Of a stretch of 64,000 nucleotides of DNA, positions 53,630-63,796 are shown piece by piece. The DNA comes from Muribaculaceae bacterium (GTDB lineage Bacteria > Bacteroidota > Bacteroidia > Bacteroidales > Muribaculaceae): positions 1 through 64,000 of the forward strand of contig JAIDSL010000099.1 in assembly GCA_029061255.1 (NCBI GenBank), written 5' to 3'. The position numbers and the translations under genes are program-made. The notes under the pieces were generated by a model. That model was not told the DNA's origin. It saw only the letters and a program-made list of their open reading frames with translations, and ran no database searches. Numbering within the stretch: position 1 is the first letter of the stretch; each line of letters begins with the position of its first letter.

Positions 53630-53680
53630 TATGAAAGTTTCGCGTTAGACGTTTTGCGTTTTGCGAAATACACACTATAA

Positions 53681-53728
53681 ATTGTCCGTTTTACGTTGTC
53701 TATATAAAGGCGATGTAGAACGGACAAT
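53681..53728. other. Inverted repeat between mscL and metG
   Basis: A perfect 10-bp inverted repeat ATTGTCCGTT (53681-53690) / AACGGACAAT (53719-53728) with a 28-base spacer lies in the 169-base gap. It may end the mscL transcript or be a regulatory site; no T run follows. Confidence 0.3.
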
Positions 53729-53798
53729 GTTGGCATCTAAAGGATGCTTCCGTACTACGCATTACTGACAACGCACAACATAAAAATAGCATAACGCA

Positions 53799-55841
53799 AT
53801 GGAAAAAAAATTCAAGAGAACGCTTATCACGTCGGCACTCCCCTACGCAAATGGTCCGGTACATATAGGGCATCTTGCCGGGGTATATGTTCCGGCTGAC
53901 ATATATGCCCGCTACCTTCGTCTCAAGGGTGAGGAGGTATTCTTCGTGGGTGGAAGTGATGAGCATGGAGTGCCCATTACTATCAAGGCGAAGAAAGAGG
54001 GAGTGACTCCACAAGATATTGTAGACCGCTACCACAAGATCATCAAGGATTCATTTGAAGGGCTGGGCATCTCTTTTGATGTGTATGGACGTACCACTTC
54101 AGAGACTCATCGCAAGACTGCATCCGACTTCTTCCGCCGTCTTTACGACAAAGGTGAATTCGTGGAGAAAAGCTCTATGCAGCTCTACGACGAGCAGGCA
54201 GGGCAATTCCTTGCTGACCGCTATGTGACCGGCACTTGCCCCCATTGCGGCAATGAGCGTGCTTATGGCGACCAGTGCGAGAAATGCGGCACCTCGCTCA
54301 ATGCAACCGATCTTATCAATCCAAAGTCAGCAATCACAGGCAATACCCCCGTGCTTAAGGAGACATTTCATTGGTTCCTTCCTCTCGACAAATGGGAGCC
54401 GAAGCTTAGGGAATGGATTCTTGAAGAGCATAAGGAGTGGAAGCCTAATGTGTATGGCCAATGTAAGTCTTGGCTCGACCTTGGTCTGCAACCTCGTGCT
54501 GTGAGCCGTGATCTTGACTGGGGTATCCCCGTCCCTGTGGAGGGTGCTGATGGAAAGGTGCTCTATGTCTGGTTTGATGCGCCTATAGGATATATTTCAA
54601 ACACCATAGAGGCTTTGGGCGACGACTGGGAGCGTTGGTGGAAAGATCCGGAGACACGTATGCTTCACTTCATTGGCAAAGACAATATAGTGTTCCACTG
54701 CATAGTGTTCCCTTCAATGCTTATGGCAGACGGCAGCTATAATCTTCCCGACAATGTGCCTGCCAATGAGTTCTTGAATCTGGAAAACGACAAAATATCT
54801 ACATCTCAGAACTGGGCTGTATGGCTTCATGAATATCTTGAGGAACTCCCGGGCAAGCAGGATACCCTGCGCTATGTGCTGACTGCAAATGCTCCTGAGA
54901 CTAAAGACAACAACTTCACATGGAAAGATTTCCAGGCACGCAACAATAATGAGCTCGTGGCAATCCTCGGCAATTTCATCAACCGTGCCGTAGTGCTCAC
55001 CCATAAGTATTTCGATGGTGTAGTGCCTCCGGTGAAGACTCTCGAGACCGTAGACACGCAGCTCATAGAAGAAATAGGAAAACTGAAGGTTGAGATGACT
55101 GAGGCTCTTGACACATTCCACTTCCGTGAGGCCCTACGCGTGGCCATGGATATGGCGCGTGCAGGAAACAAATACCTGCAGGAGACTGAACCTTGGAAGA
55201 TTGCCAAGACCGATATGGAGCGTACCGGAACAATTCTGAATATAGCTCTTCAGACCTGCGCTAATCTTGCCATCGCTTTCGAACCATTCCTCCCCTTTAT
55301 GGCTGCCAAGCTCCTCAAGATGCTCGGCGGCGACAAGATCAGCTGGGATATGCTCGGATGCTTCGACCTCGTGCCTGCCGGTGCACACATAGGCCAGCCG
55401 GAGTTGCTCTTTGAGAAGATAGAGGACTCTGTAGTGGAGGCTCAAGTGCAGAAACTCAAGGATGCAAAGGAAAAGAACCGTCTTGCTGCTTGGAAACCGG
55501 CAGAGGTTAAGCCAAACGTAGACTTCGAGACTTTTGAAAAGATTGATATCCGTGTGGGAAAAATATTGGAATGCTCTAAGGTGAAGAAATCAAAGAAGCT
55601 TCTTAAGTTCCTTATCGACGACGGAATGGAAAAACGCACCATTCTTAGTGGTATTGCTGAGAGCTATGAAGATCCGTCAGTGCTCGTTGGCAAGGAAGTC
55701 TGCTTTATTGCTAATTTCGAACCTCGCAAGATGATGGGTATTGAAAGCCAAGGTATGATACTTTCAGCAGTCAATCCGGATGGCAAGCTCACTGTCATAT
55801 CCCCTTCTGCGGAGGTGGTGCCCGGAGCATCTGTTGGATAA
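53799..55841 (+). CDS. metG: Methionyl-tRNA synthetase
   Basis: 680 residues. Class I synthetase: the HIGH motif is in [17 protein letters not shown] (about 21), the zinc knuckle is [18 protein letters not shown] (about 147-164), and the KMSKS-type loop reads [13 protein letters not shown] (about 329). The C-terminal 110 residues form the Trbp111-like tRNA-binding domain ([29 protein letters not shown]). Normal for the two-zinc-knuckle MetG1 type. Confidence 0.97.
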   Translation: MEKKFKRTLITSALPYANGPVHIGHLAGVYVPADIYARYLRLKGEEVFFVGGSDEHGVPITIKAKKEGVTPQDIVDRYHKIIKDSFEGLGISFDVYGRTTSETHRKTASDFFRRLYDKGEFVEKSSMQLYDEQAGQFLADRYVTGTCPHCGNERAYGDQCEKCGTSLNATDLINPKSAITGNTPVLKETFHWFLPLDKWEPKLREWILEEHKEWKPNVYGQCKSWLDLGLQPRAVSRDLDWGIPVPVEGADGKVLYVWFDAPIGYISNTIEALGDDWERWWKDPETRMLHFIGKDNIVFHCIVFPSMLMADGSYNLPDNVPANEFLNLENDKISTSQNWAVWLHEYLEELPGKQDTLRYVLTANAPETKDNNFTWKDFQARNNNELVAILGNFINRAVVLTHKYFDGVVPPVKTLETVDTQLIEEIGKLKVEMTEALDTFHFREALRVAMDMARAGNKYLQETEPWKIAKTDMERTGTILNIALQTCANLAIAFEPFLPFMAAKLLKMLGGDKISWDMLGCFDLVPAGAHIGQPELLFEKIEDSVVEAQVQKLKDAKEKNRLAAWKPAEVKPNVDFETFEKIDIRVGKILECSKVKKSKKLLKFLIDDGMEKRTILSGIAESYEDPSVLVGKEVCFIANFEPRKMMGIESQGMILSAVNPDGKLTVISPSAEVVPGASVG

Positions 55842-55893
55842 TATTTTTTTATTGACATAAAATAGTATTATATAGTTTTTTATATGTATATTG

Positions 55894-55935
55894 ATTGGAG
55901 TGACTGCACGATTTAGGCAGTCACTCCAATTTTAT
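55894..55935 (+). terminator. Terminator after metG
   Basis: A perfect 14-bp stem (ATTGGAGTGACTGC, 55894-55907, with 55917-55930) with a 9-base loop, followed by TTTATT, about 50 bases after the metG stop. Confidence 0.85.
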
Positions 55936-56058
55936 TAAGATTTATTAAGGATTTTATTTTGGAGAGCCGAACTTTATCCGCTACCTTTGCATCGAAATCA
56001 GAGGTTAAAGATAAGAGATTAGATATGTATTCTCCCTCTAAAGAATCTTTAATTTCTT

Positions 56059-56098
56059 AAACAATTAAACGATTAAACAATTAAACAATTAAACAATA
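56059..56098. repeat. 9-bp tandem repeat just before recA
   Basis: About four copies of ACAATTAAA (one with C-G in place of the first bases) end 4 bases before the recA ATG. They lie in the untranslated leader, so repeat number could change leader length or translation. No Shine-Dalgarno sequence is visible. Confidence 0.7.
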
Positions 56099-56102
56099 TA
56101 AT

Positions 56103-57281
56103 ATGGCAAAGAAAGCAGTAAAGAAGCCTAACGGCGGGCGAATCGCCGATATGGACGAAAAGCGCAAGGCCCTCGATATGGCGATGGCTCATCTCGAGAA
56201 GGATTTCGGTAGCGGCACAATCATGCGCTTAGGCGATGACGCCGTGCAGGATGTGGAAGTGATTCCTACCGGCTCCATCGGTCTTGACTATGCACTCGGT
56301 GTAGGAGGTCTCCCACGTGGTAGAATCACAGAGATATATGGTCCTGAGTCATCAGGTAAGACTACACTCGCTATCCATGTGATAGCAGAGGCACAGAAGA
56401 TGGGAGGTATATGTGCCATCGTTGATGCTGAGCATGCGTTCGACCGTTTCTATGCAGAGAAACTTGGTGTAGATGTCAATAACCTGTGGATTGCACAGCC
56501 TGACAATGGCGAGCAAGCTCTTGACATCGCCGAGCAGCTCATAAACTCAGGTGCTATCGACGTGCTCGTGGTAGACTCTGTGGCAGCCCTGACGCCTAAG
56601 GCTGAGATTGAAGGGGAAATGGGAGATAAGAATGTGGGTCTGCATGCCCGACTTATGAGCCAGGCTATGCGTAAGCTTACGGGTACTATCGCCAAGACGC
56701 GCACATGCTGCATTTTCATCAACCAGATTCGTGAGAAGATTGGCTTGATGTTTGGAAACCCGGAGACCACTACCGGTGGAAATGCACTCAAGTTCTATAG
56801 CTCTGTGCGCCTTGAAATCCGTGCCAGTGGATTCATCAAGGATGGAGAGCAGGCAGTAGGGCGTACAGCCAAGGTGAAGGTAGTGAAGAATAAAGTGGCT
56901 CCTCCATTCATGAAGGCAGAGTTTGAGCTTCTCTTCGGCGAGGGTATCTCACGTGTAGGGGAGATTGTAGACCTTGGTGTAGAGAATGGTATCATTCAGA
57001 AATCGGGTGCATGGTTCAGCTACAACGGCAGCAAGCTCGGTCAAGGACGCGATGCAGTGAAGCGTGTTCTGAAGGAGAATCAGGAACTTGCCGATGAAAT
57101 CGCTGACAAGATCACCGAAAAGATGAATGCCGACCGCGATTCCCGCAAGCCTGCCGGCAATCCTTTCCTTCCGGGACGCGACAGCAAGATTGTGTCGGAT
57201 GATGAAGACATGGATATTGCAGCTGAACCGGACTCTTCCGACAATACCGAAGACCTTTTCGGTGATGATTTTGCACTATAG
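56103..57281 (+). CDS. recA: Recombinase RecA
   Basis: 392 residues, longer than E. coli RecA (353) because of N- and C-terminal extensions. ATP-binding Walker A is [14 protein letters not shown] (about 80-93), followed by the EHAFD segment ([17 protein letters not shown]), [17 protein letters not shown] and the loop [27 protein letters not shown] in pieces (about 200-226). The C-terminal tail is acidic ([20 protein letters not shown]), as usual. Catalyses strand exchange and induces the SOS response. No LexA box was recognised upstream. Confidence 0.98.
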   Translation: MAKKAVKKPNGGRIADMDEKRKALDMAMAHLEKDFGSGTIMRLGDDAVQDVEVIPTGSIGLDYALGVGGLPRGRITEIYGPESSGKTTLAIHVIAEAQKMGGICAIVDAEHAFDRFYAEKLGVDVNNLWIAQPDNGEQALDIAEQLINSGAIDVLVVDSVAALTPKAEIEGEMGDKNVGLHARLMSQAMRKLTGTIAKTRTCCIFINQIREKIGLMFGNPETTTGGNALKFYSSVRLEIRASGFIKDGEQAVGRTAKVKVVKNKVAPPFMKAEFELLFGEGISRVGEIVDLGVENGIIQKSGAWFSYNGSKLGQGRDAVKRVLKENQELADEIADKITEKMNADRDSRKPAGNPFLPGRDSKIVSDDEDMDIAAEPDSSDNTEDLFGDDFAL

Positions 57282-57300
57282 TGATATATTTGTATTATAT

Positions 57301-57333
57301 AAAAAAGTCATCGGGATTTCCCGATGACTTTTT
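57301..57333. terminator. Bidirectional terminator between recA and pdxB
   Basis: A perfect 11-bp stem AGTCATCGGGA/TCCCGATGACT (57306-57329) flanked by A and T runs, between the convergent recA and pdxB genes. The pdxB stop is directly next to it. Confidence 0.9.
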
Positions 57334-58327
57334 ATATTTCCTTATGCAGGGGATATAAATTCCTTAGGATTTCAAATTTTTGTGGATCTGCTTTTAGAGC
57401 AGCTGTCATCTCACTTGGGTCGTACGCTGATATAATACGTTCAGTTGAAAGTTTCTCAGGTGCTTTGTATGAACCTTGCAGTCCATCAAGATCTACATTG
57501 ATTCCGAGAGTTTTTGCCACAGCTTCAAGTGCCATACGAGTGGCACGTTGTTTTCCTTCTACGCTATAGCCGGCTATGTGGCACGTTGCAGTAGCGGCGA
57601 GTTCAAGGAGTCTTGGATTGATATTAGGTTCCCCTTCCCAAGTGTCAATTATCGCCCTATGTATACGTCCTTCTTCAATAGCAGCTATGATTGTATTGGT
57701 GTCAGCAACCTCTCCTCTGGCAGCATTAATGAATATGCCTCCGGGTTTTAGATGATTGATGCTTTCTTTTCCTATCAGATGATAAGTCGGATGATTTCCG
57801 CCGGATATAAGTGGAGTGTGCAAGGTGATGGCATCGCTGTTTGACAGGACTTCTTCAAGGGATAGGTATTCCCTGTCGGAAAAACCTTTCTCTTTTCTTG
57901 GAGGATCACAGACCAGGACTTTGGCACCAAGTATTTCTCCCCAACGTGCCACTATTCCGCCGACATTGCCGCATCCTATCACTCCTAAAGTGGATTTTGA
58001 CGGGTCGAATCCATTGCGAAGCAGGTTTGACCATACATAAAGGGCAACCCCGGGTGCATTGCATCCCGGCGCATTGCTTACGGCTATGCCATTTTCCCTA
58101 CACCATGGAATATCTATATGATCTGTCCCTATTGTCGCAGAGGCTACAAGTTTCACTTTTGATCCTTCGAGTAGGCTGCGATCGCATTTGGTGCGTGTTC
58201 TCACTATCAGGGCATCGGCATCCTTTACTGCATCTCTATCTATGTCTGTGGCAGAAATACGTATAAGTTCCGCATCCCGTAGTCTTCCTTCGAGAAACGG
58301 AATATTCTTATCAGCGACTATCTTCAT
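57332..58327 (-). CDS. pdxB: 4-phosphoerythronate dehydrogenase PdxB
   Basis: 331 residues of the D-2-hydroxyacid dehydrogenase family; second step of pyridoxal-phosphate synthesis in the DXP-dependent route. The N-terminus MKIVADKNIPFLEGRLRD is characteristic of PdxB. The NAD fold has LGVIGCGNVGGIVARW (about 118-133), and the catalytic Arg, Glu and His lie in AARGEVAD (about 205), DTWEGEPNIN (about 233) and ATCHIAGYSVEG (about 252). The normal C-terminal dimerisation domain is shortened compared with E. coli PdxB (378). Confidence 0.92.
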   Translation of the reverse strand: MKIVADKNIPFLEGRLRDAELIRISATDIDRDAVKDADALIVRTRTKCDRSLLEGSKVKLVASATIGTDHIDIPWCRENGIAVSNAPGCNAPGVALYVWSNLLRNGFDPSKSTLGVIGCGNVGGIVARWGEILGAKVLVCDPPRKEKGFSDREYLSLEEVLSNSDAITLHTPLISGGNHPTYHLIGKESINHLKPGGIFINAARGEVADTNTIIAAIEEGRIHRAIIDTWEGEPNINPRLLELAATATCHIAGYSVEGKQRATRMALEAVAKTLGINVDLDGLQGSYKAPEKLSTERIISAYDPSEMTAALKADPQKFEILRNLYPLHKEI

Positions 58328-58344
58328 GATGGATATTTATTTTT

Positions 58345-59352
58345 TTATCCTATAAGCGACTCTATGAGCATGAACAGGAAGAGGGCAATAAAGAGCGACA
58401 GCAGTCCCCAGAACCATATTGGACTTTGTGGAATTCTCCTCATTGCAAAGAAATTGGAGATCTGGACTGAGACGGCAAAACAGAATGAAGAGGCATAAGC
58501 TCCGAAATTATCGAAATCCGCCAGCATGAAAATTCCGCAAGAAAAACCCAGAAGATTGATCATATTATTGTATGTTCGCACTTTCATGTTGCCTGCATAG
58601 ATAAGCATGGCGTTATTGAGTGTCATCATCAATCCTACCAAAGCAAGGGTACAAAGCGATATGAAGACCATCAGCAGATAGTTGCCGTCAGCATTTGGTA
58701 TATTCACAAGAAACTGTGGCATTCGGAAATCCGAGAAAGATATAATACCGAATCCAAGAGCTACCCAATATGGTGCCACGAGACCCATTAAATAAGCTAC
58801 AATCTCTTTTAGCCGAAGCACCTTACTCATTATAGCCATTATTGGATATATTATAATGAGCGCAAGAAAGGCATATTCTACCATCGAGCCCACTGAGAGA
58901 TATGTGGCAATGGCAAACATTGAGGTTGTTGCATTTTCTGCATTGTATGCCTTCATCATTATGTCAAGGCATACAAGATTGACTATAAGCATCACAACCG
59001 GAGCCCCTAAATATGAGGTGTTGACAGGATTTGATGCCAGTATCACAGCCATGGCAGTGGGAAGAACGGCTTCCGTACTCCTGACAAAAGAGTGCTTCTT
59101 GTTGAATAGAAAAGCTAAGAATATGGCAAAAGCAATCAGCAGGGTATTGATTCCGCAACCTATTTGGTGTGGAAGAGGATTTGCTGGAAGAGAAAAGCAA
59201 ACGCCAAACTCAGCTGCCGGACTGAGCGATGGCATCAAAAAGGTTGTAGCAGCGATCATTATGATCGCTGCTATTGCTCCTACTGTCATTGAGCCGGGAC
59301 CGGCTGTGAAGTAATTGTCTGTCTCCTGCTCGGGAACTACCGGCTGCATCAC
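58345..59352 (-). CDS. Multi-spanning membrane protein, function unknown
   Basis: 335 residues with about nine hydrophobic segments, starting after a short hydrophilic N-terminus (MMQPVVPEQETDNYF). Segments include GAIAAIIMIAATTFLM, LLIAFAIFLAFLF, VVMLIVNLVCLDIMM, FLALIIIYPIMAIM and WFWGLLSLFIALFLFML. No transport or enzyme motif is recognised; length and pattern resemble conserved Bacteroidetes membrane proteins of unknown function (DUF6427-like is a possibility). The start overlaps the stop of the methyltransferase gene upstream by 4 bases, so the two are coupled; pdxB follows 17 bases downstream. Confidence 0.8.
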   Translation of the reverse strand: MMQPVVPEQETDNYFTAGPGSMTVGAIAAIIMIAATTFLMPSLSPAAEFGVCFSLPANPLPHQIGCGINTLLIAFAIFLAFLFNKKHSFVRSTEAVLPTAMAVILASNPVNTSYLGAPVVMLIVNLVCLDIMMKAYNAENATTSMFAIATYLSVGSMVEYAFLALIIIYPIMAIMSKVLRLKEIVAYLMGLVAPYWVALGFGIISFSDFRMPQFLVNIPNADGNYLLMVFISLCTLALVGLMMTLNNAMLIYAGNMKVRTYNNMINLLGFSCGIFMLADFDNFGAYASSFCFAVSVQISNFFAMRRIPQSPIWFWGLLSLFIALFLFMLIESLIG

Positions 59353-61034
59353 TCGTCGTCGTCCTGATTGAATGAATTTTTGAAATTCTTTCTCGAACGC
59401 ATCTTACCCGGGGCTCTGGTTTCAGTGTAGTTGGTAAGTTTCGGTCCCTTGTTGGAGATGCTGCGTGGCTCTGACCTATAACTGTTGTCGTTGAACCGAC
59501 GAGGCTTCTCATCGTTGAATTTACGCGGCTTATCTCCGTTGTCGAACCGGCGCGGCTTATCGTCGTTGAATCTGCGATCCATGTCGTTTCCTTCGAATCG
59601 ACTTGGTCTGTCATTATCGTCGTATCTGAATGGCTTGCTGCTGTTGTCAAAGCTGTCAGATATATCGCTGTCGGTATATCTACGGGGTTTGTTGTCGATA
59701 CGGCGTTTCTGACGGTCTCCCTTTACGGAATCTTTCTTTCTGCTTTTGCCGTCGTAGCGCTTTGCATCGTCTTCCCATTCCTTATCGGTCATACGGCGTA
59801 CTTTGGGTGCATCCTGACGTGCGGATGTATGCTTCACTACCCCACCTTCGGCACGGAAGTCGTTGTAGCCTCCACTAAACATTACGTATTCATTGAGCGT
59901 GCATTCCAATCCGCCATTGAGCAACGGGTATTTTACGGAAGGTTTCAGACCTATGTCTTTCATGTATCCATCCTCCAGTCCGATGATCCATGCATTCCAT
60001 CCCTCGAAGTTGCTTTTAAGGCATGTACCTATGGTCCGATAGAGTGCTTGGGCCGTCATGTTTGTGGGATTGATACGTTGTCCGTAGGGAGGATTCATTA
60101 CGAGCACACCTTCAGGAGCATTGTCAGTCCAATCTTCTATGCTGCGGCAGCTGACCTCGACCATATTCTCGACCTTTGCGCTCTTTACGTTGCGTCGTGC
60201 TATCCTCACAGCTTCCGGATCAATGTCGCCGCCGTATATCTTATATGCGAATTCACGCTCTCCGCTATCGTCGTTGTATATTTCTTCAAACAGTTCCGCA
60301 TCGAAGTCTTCCCAGGTCTCGAAAGCGAATTTCTCGCGGTAGATGCCGGGATTGATATTGGCAGCAATAAGCGCCGCCTCAGTCAAAAATGTACCGGAGC
60401 CACACATCGGGTCAGCGAAATCGGAGTCTCCTTTCCATCCGGAGAGCATTATTATGCCTGCTGCAAGCACCTCATTGATCGGGGCTTCTGTGTTCTCTAC
60501 CTTATATCCTCTCTTCGATAGGGGTTCTCCGCTTGAGTCAAGTGATATGGTCACTCTGTTTTCGGAAATATGGACATTAAGCTGGATGTCAGCTCCCTGA
60601 AGCCGAATGGAGGGTCGTTTGCCACAGATGTCGTTGAAGTGGTCTACGATACCGTCTTTTACACGATATGTGACAAACTTCGAGTGAGTGAAGTCTGCGC
60701 TTGAGACGGTTGAGTCGATAGAGAAAGTGGAGTCTGGGGTCATGTATTTTTCCCAGTCTATCTCTCGCACTGCATCATAGAGCTCATCGGGATCCGATGC
60801 CGTAAACTTCACTATGGGTTTTAGTATTCTCAGTGCGGTGCGGCAGCAGATGTTGGCTTTGTACATCATGGCAAGGTCACCGTCAAACTGTACCATACGC
60901 TTGCCGGCTTCTACGTTTTCGGCACCGAGCTCGATAAGCTCGTCGCGCAGCACTTCCTCAAGACCCTGAAAGGTCTTGGCCACCATCTGGAATTTCTCTG
61001 GATTCTCAGGTGTCTGTGTGGTTTGAGAATTCAT
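59349..61034 (-). CDS. RlmL-like THUMP-domain RNA methyltransferase with repeat tail
   Basis: 561 residues. A THUMP RNA-binding domain occupies about 15-160 (FQGLEEVLRDELIELGAENVE). The methyltransferase follows (LAAGIIMLSGW, ADPMCGSGTFLTEAAL about 212, YGGDIDPEAVRIARRN, and the catalytic VMNPPYGQRI about 305). This matches the m2G2445 23S rRNA methyltransferase (RlmL N-terminal half); the RlmK half is absent. The last 160 residues are hydrophilic and rich in R, D, N and K with imperfect repeats of the KPRRFND type (about 470-520), probably an unstructured RNA-binding tail. The tail is unlike the E. coli enzyme. Confidence 0.88.
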   Translation of the reverse strand: MNSQTTQTPENPEKFQMVAKTFQGLEEVLRDELIELGAENVEAGKRMVQFDGDLAMMYKANICCRTALRILKPIVKFTASDPDELYDAVREIDWEKYMTPDSTFSIDSTVSSADFTHSKFVTYRVKDGIVDHFNDICGKRPSIRLQGADIQLNVHISENRVTISLDSSGEPLSKRGYKVENTEAPINEVLAAGIIMLSGWKGDSDFADPMCGSGTFLTEAALIAANINPGIYREKFAFETWEDFDAELFEEIYNDDSGEREFAYKIYGGDIDPEAVRIARRNVKSAKVENMVEVSCRSIEDWTDNAPEGVLVMNPPYGQRINPTNMTAQALYRTIGTCLKSNFEGWNAWIIGLEDGYMKDIGLKPSVKYPLLNGGLECTLNEYVMFSGGYNDFRAEGGVVKHTSARQDAPKVRRMTDKEWEDDAKRYDGKSRKKDSVKGDRQKRRIDNKPRRYTDSDISDSFDNSSKPFRYDDNDRPSRFEGNDMDRRFNDDKPRRFDNGDKPRKFNDEKPRRFNDNSYRSEPRSISNKGPKLTNYTETRAPGKMRSRKNFKNSFNQDDDE

Positions 61035-61043
61035 CTTGTAATT

Positions 61044-62423
61044 TTAAAAACTTATGACGTTATTGTTTTTGTTTTCTTCGTCGTTTTGTTTCGAAGGCTT
61101 TACATAGGTAGTTGTCCTGTTTTCTTTTTCTTTCTTGGTCCTTCGTAACTCATCGAGATATTTGGGGTCGCGGCTGAATGTCGGAATTCTTTCGAGAAGA
61201 GCCACTACTTCATGGTCGTCAAATTGTGACGGATCAAGCACGGCATACTTTGCCCTGTTTGCATCCTGAATCTGCTGTTTCAGCTTTTCTGCTCCATACA
61301 TTTCGGCTATCTGCCTGTCCACTTCCTTTTCTTTTTCTACCTTTGCCTCATGGTCGTGTCCGTCGCCAAAGAGCACTATGTTTTCAGACTCGCCCCCTTT
61401 GTCACCCTCATTATTTTTCTTATCAATGAGTGTGAGGTCGAAGCCTGAGGCAAGGATTGTGACTTTGAGCTTGTCGCCGAGTTCCGGATTGTCTGCAATA
61501 CCCCATTTTACGTCGATTGTATCAGGAAGTTTTGACGTAAAGGCGTAGATTTCTGTCATCTCCTGCGCTGTGATCGGACGTTCGCTGTTGCGGTTGCAAG
61601 CAAATTTCAGAAGGAGTCTCTGCGAAGTGTTGACATCATGCTTCTTCATCAACGGTGAGTGGAGAGCATTGCGGATAGCACTCGTGATACGATGGTCGCC
61701 ATCTCCGTAGGCAGTGGCTATGATCGCAGTCTTTGAGTCGCGTAGAGTGGTTTTCACGTCTTCGAAGTCTACGTTGATATAGCATTCCTCACTGATGATT
61801 TCAGAGATAGATCTGGCAGCATTTGCAAGGGTGTCATCCGCTTTCTCAAACGCGTTGAAGAAGTTGAGGTCGGGGTAAATCTCGATGAGTTGCTCGTTGT
61901 TGATGACAAGTAGGGCATCTACAAACTTTTGCATCTCCTTCGCTCCTTCTATGGCCTTCATGATCTTTTTCTTCCCTTCGAAAAGGAAAGGGATCGTGAC
62001 GATGCCGATTGTAAGCTTGTTTTCTTCTTTTGCAATCTTTGCCACGACAGGGGCAGCTCCTGTGCCGGTGCCGCCACCCATGCCTGCGGTGATGAACACC
62101 ATTTCCGTATTCTTGTCGAAAAGGGCACGGATATCTTCTGTGGATGCCTCAGCACATTGGCGTCCGGTACCGGGGTCGTTGCCTGCTCCCCTGCCTCGGG
62201 TGACGTCCCATCCGAGTATCAGCTGATTGGGCACCGGCGACATCTTGAGTGCCTGTTCGTCGGTATTGCACACCACGAAATTGACGTTGGGGATGTTCTG
62301 CCTGTACATATAATTGACGGCATTGTCACCTCCTCCACCTACACCTATCACCTTGATGATGGCAGATGTTGCGTCGTCAAGAAATTCGGTTGTGTTTGAT
62401 ATGTCGTTGAGATAATCTTCCAT
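61044..62423 (-). CDS. ftsZ: Cell-division GTPase FtsZ
   Basis: 459 residues. FtsZ polymerises into the division ring. The nucleotide site has IKVIGVGGGGDNAVNYMY (about 22-39) and the tubulin signature FITAGMGGGTGTGAAPVVA (about 110-128), then NFFNAFEKADDTLANAA. The C-terminal linker is variable and charged (KEKEVDRQIAEMYG, RRTKKEKENRTTTYV) and ends in NNNVISF. It follows ftsA by 34 bases on the same strand. Confidence 0.98.
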   Translation of the reverse strand: MEDYLNDISNTTEFLDDATSAIIKVIGVGGGGDNAVNYMYRQNIPNVNFVVCNTDEQALKMSPVPNQLILGWDVTRGRGAGNDPGTGRQCAEASTEDIRALFDKNTEMVFITAGMGGGTGTGAAPVVAKIAKEENKLTIGIVTIPFLFEGKKKIMKAIEGAKEMQKFVDALLVINNEQLIEIYPDLNFFNAFEKADDTLANAARSISEIISEECYINVDFEDVKTTLRDSKTAIIATAYGDGDHRITSAIRNALHSPLMKKHDVNTSQRLLLKFACNRNSERPITAQEMTEIYAFTSKLPDTIDVKWGIADNPELGDKLKVTILASGFDLTLIDKKNNEGDKGGESENIVLFGDGHDHEAKVEKEKEVDRQIAEMYGAEKLKQQIQDANRAKYAVLDPSQFDDHEVVALLERIPTFSRDPKYLDELRRTKKEKENRTTTYVKPSKQNDEENKNNNVISF

Positions 62424-62457
62424 ATGATTTTATTTTGAGGTAGTAGAGGAATACGTG

Positions 62458-63789
62458 TTAAGTAAGTTCATCGCCTTCGTCATCTTCGCCTATAGGTGTG
62501 AATATTTGGCCAAGTTTGTTGCCGAGACGATTGAAGAATCCGGGCCTGCGTTGCTTGGGCTTTTCTGACTGTTCGGCACCAGCGGTCTTGGTTTGGGTAG
62601 CCTCCTGTTCCGATTCAGGTTCTGGCTCTGGAGCCGGTGGTATCTGCAGGCAATCCTCGTCTGATTTTTTCGAGGCAGCATACATGATGGCTGCTAACTG
62701 AAGGCTCTCCATACCCTGCCCGTTGATATCGGTCATTCTTATATAGTGTGGCAAGGTCGCCGTCCTCACTTTGAGTCCGGTGAATTTACCGATGAGTTCC
62801 GTCATGCCGTTGAGCCGGGCACCGCCTCCGCAGAGCACAATGCCTTCAGGAATATCCTTTTCCGTGAGACCTGCGTATTTAATCTGCTCTACTATATTGG
62901 CAACTATTTCTTCTGAGCGTGCTACTACGTAGTTGCTGATATCCGACTGTTTGTGGCTGCCCACTTTTACCTGCGACGGAACTGTGGGAGCAATTGCATT
63001 ACCGAAATTGATCTTGAACTCTTCAGCCTTGTCTTCAAGTTCATTGAGTTCCATAAGATCAAGTGTAATATTTCTTCCTCCAAATGGGAGTGTTGCGTAG
63101 TAGACGAGGTTGCCGCGAGTATATATGGTGACGGTAGTGGTCTCGGCTCCTATGTCGACGAGCATACATCCGAGTTTTTTCTCATGTTCATTGAGTGCTA
63201 TGTCGCCCGTTGCCAAAGGAGTGACTACTATTCCCTTTATGTCGAGTCCCAGACGGTCTTTGACCACTCTCCTTAGATTGCTTTGTATGATGGGGCGCGC
63301 CACAATGAGATCATAGATGGCGGTGATATGATTACCCATCATTCCTTTCGGCCGATGAGTTTCGGTCTTGCCTACTGTGAATATGCGCGGAATCGCATCT
63401 ACAATCTCAAGCGAGCTGTCGAGATCAGCCTCCATTGCGCTGTTTCTCAGTCGCTCAAGGATAGATTCGGTGATATCTGTGTCGTCAGGAAGTGCAAGGG
63501 ATACTTCCTTGCGGATGCTTCTTAGTGAGCGTCCGGAGATTCCGACATAGACCCCTGTAATTTCGCGCGGTGCGATATTTTGTCGGCGTTCGAGCCTTTC
63601 GAGCACATATGAGATGAGGTTGTAGGTCTCCTCGATGTTTTGAATTTGGCCATACCTCACTGAGTCGGCACTCTTCTCCTGTTCAATGGCGAGGATTTCC
63701 AACTGGCCGCTTTTGCCGGCGGCGCCGACTGCACCAATTACTTTCGAACTGCTTATTTCCAGTGCTGCTATGTATCTGTCTGTAGCCAT
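62458..63789 (-). CDS. ftsA: Cell-division protein FtsA
   Basis: 443 residues from the ATG at 63789 (MATDRYIAALEISSSKVIG). The frame is open back to 63993, but that part is antisense to ftsQ and does not fit the family. It has an actin-like fold: the phosphate loop near ALEISSSKVIGAVG, the SHS2-type 1C domain with REITGVYVGISGRSLRSI, the second phosphate loop MLVDIGAETTTVTIYTRG (about 207-224), and the adenosine motif IVLCGGGARLNGM (about 310). The C-terminal part is long and acidic (PEPEPESEQEATQ). The final basic segment (RRPGFFNRLGNKLGQIF) is the probable membrane-binding helix that attaches FtsZ to the membrane. Confidence 0.95.
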   Translation of the reverse strand: MATDRYIAALEISSSKVIGAVGAAGKSGQLEILAIEQEKSADSVRYGQIQNIEETYNLISYVLERLERRQNIAPREITGVYVGISGRSLRSIRKEVSLALPDDTDITESILERLRNSAMEADLDSSLEIVDAIPRIFTVGKTETHRPKGMMGNHITAIYDLIVARPIIQSNLRRVVKDRLGLDIKGIVVTPLATGDIALNEHEKKLGCMLVDIGAETTTVTIYTRGNLVYYATLPFGGRNITLDLMELNELEDKAEEFKINFGNAIAPTVPSQVKVGSHKQSDISNYVVARSEEIVANIVEQIKYAGLTEKDIPEGIVLCGGGARLNGMTELIGKFTGLKVRTATLPHYIRMTDINGQGMESLQLAAIMYAASKKSDEDCLQIPPAPEPEPESEQEATQTKTAGAEQSEKPKQRRPGFFNRLGNKLGQIFTPIGEDDEGDELT

Positions 63790-63796
63790 TATTTTC

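Noticed and set aside
56059..56098. Short regularly spaced repeats considered as a CRISPR
   Set aside because: Units are 9 bases in direct tandem without spacers, and no cas genes are present. This is a simple tandem repeat.
62953..63276. Long plus-strand open frames opposite ftsA and ftsZ
   Set aside because: They are antisense shadows of well-supported genes. The same reasoning removes similar frames opposite mutS, gapA, metG, nadA and the cobalamin genes.
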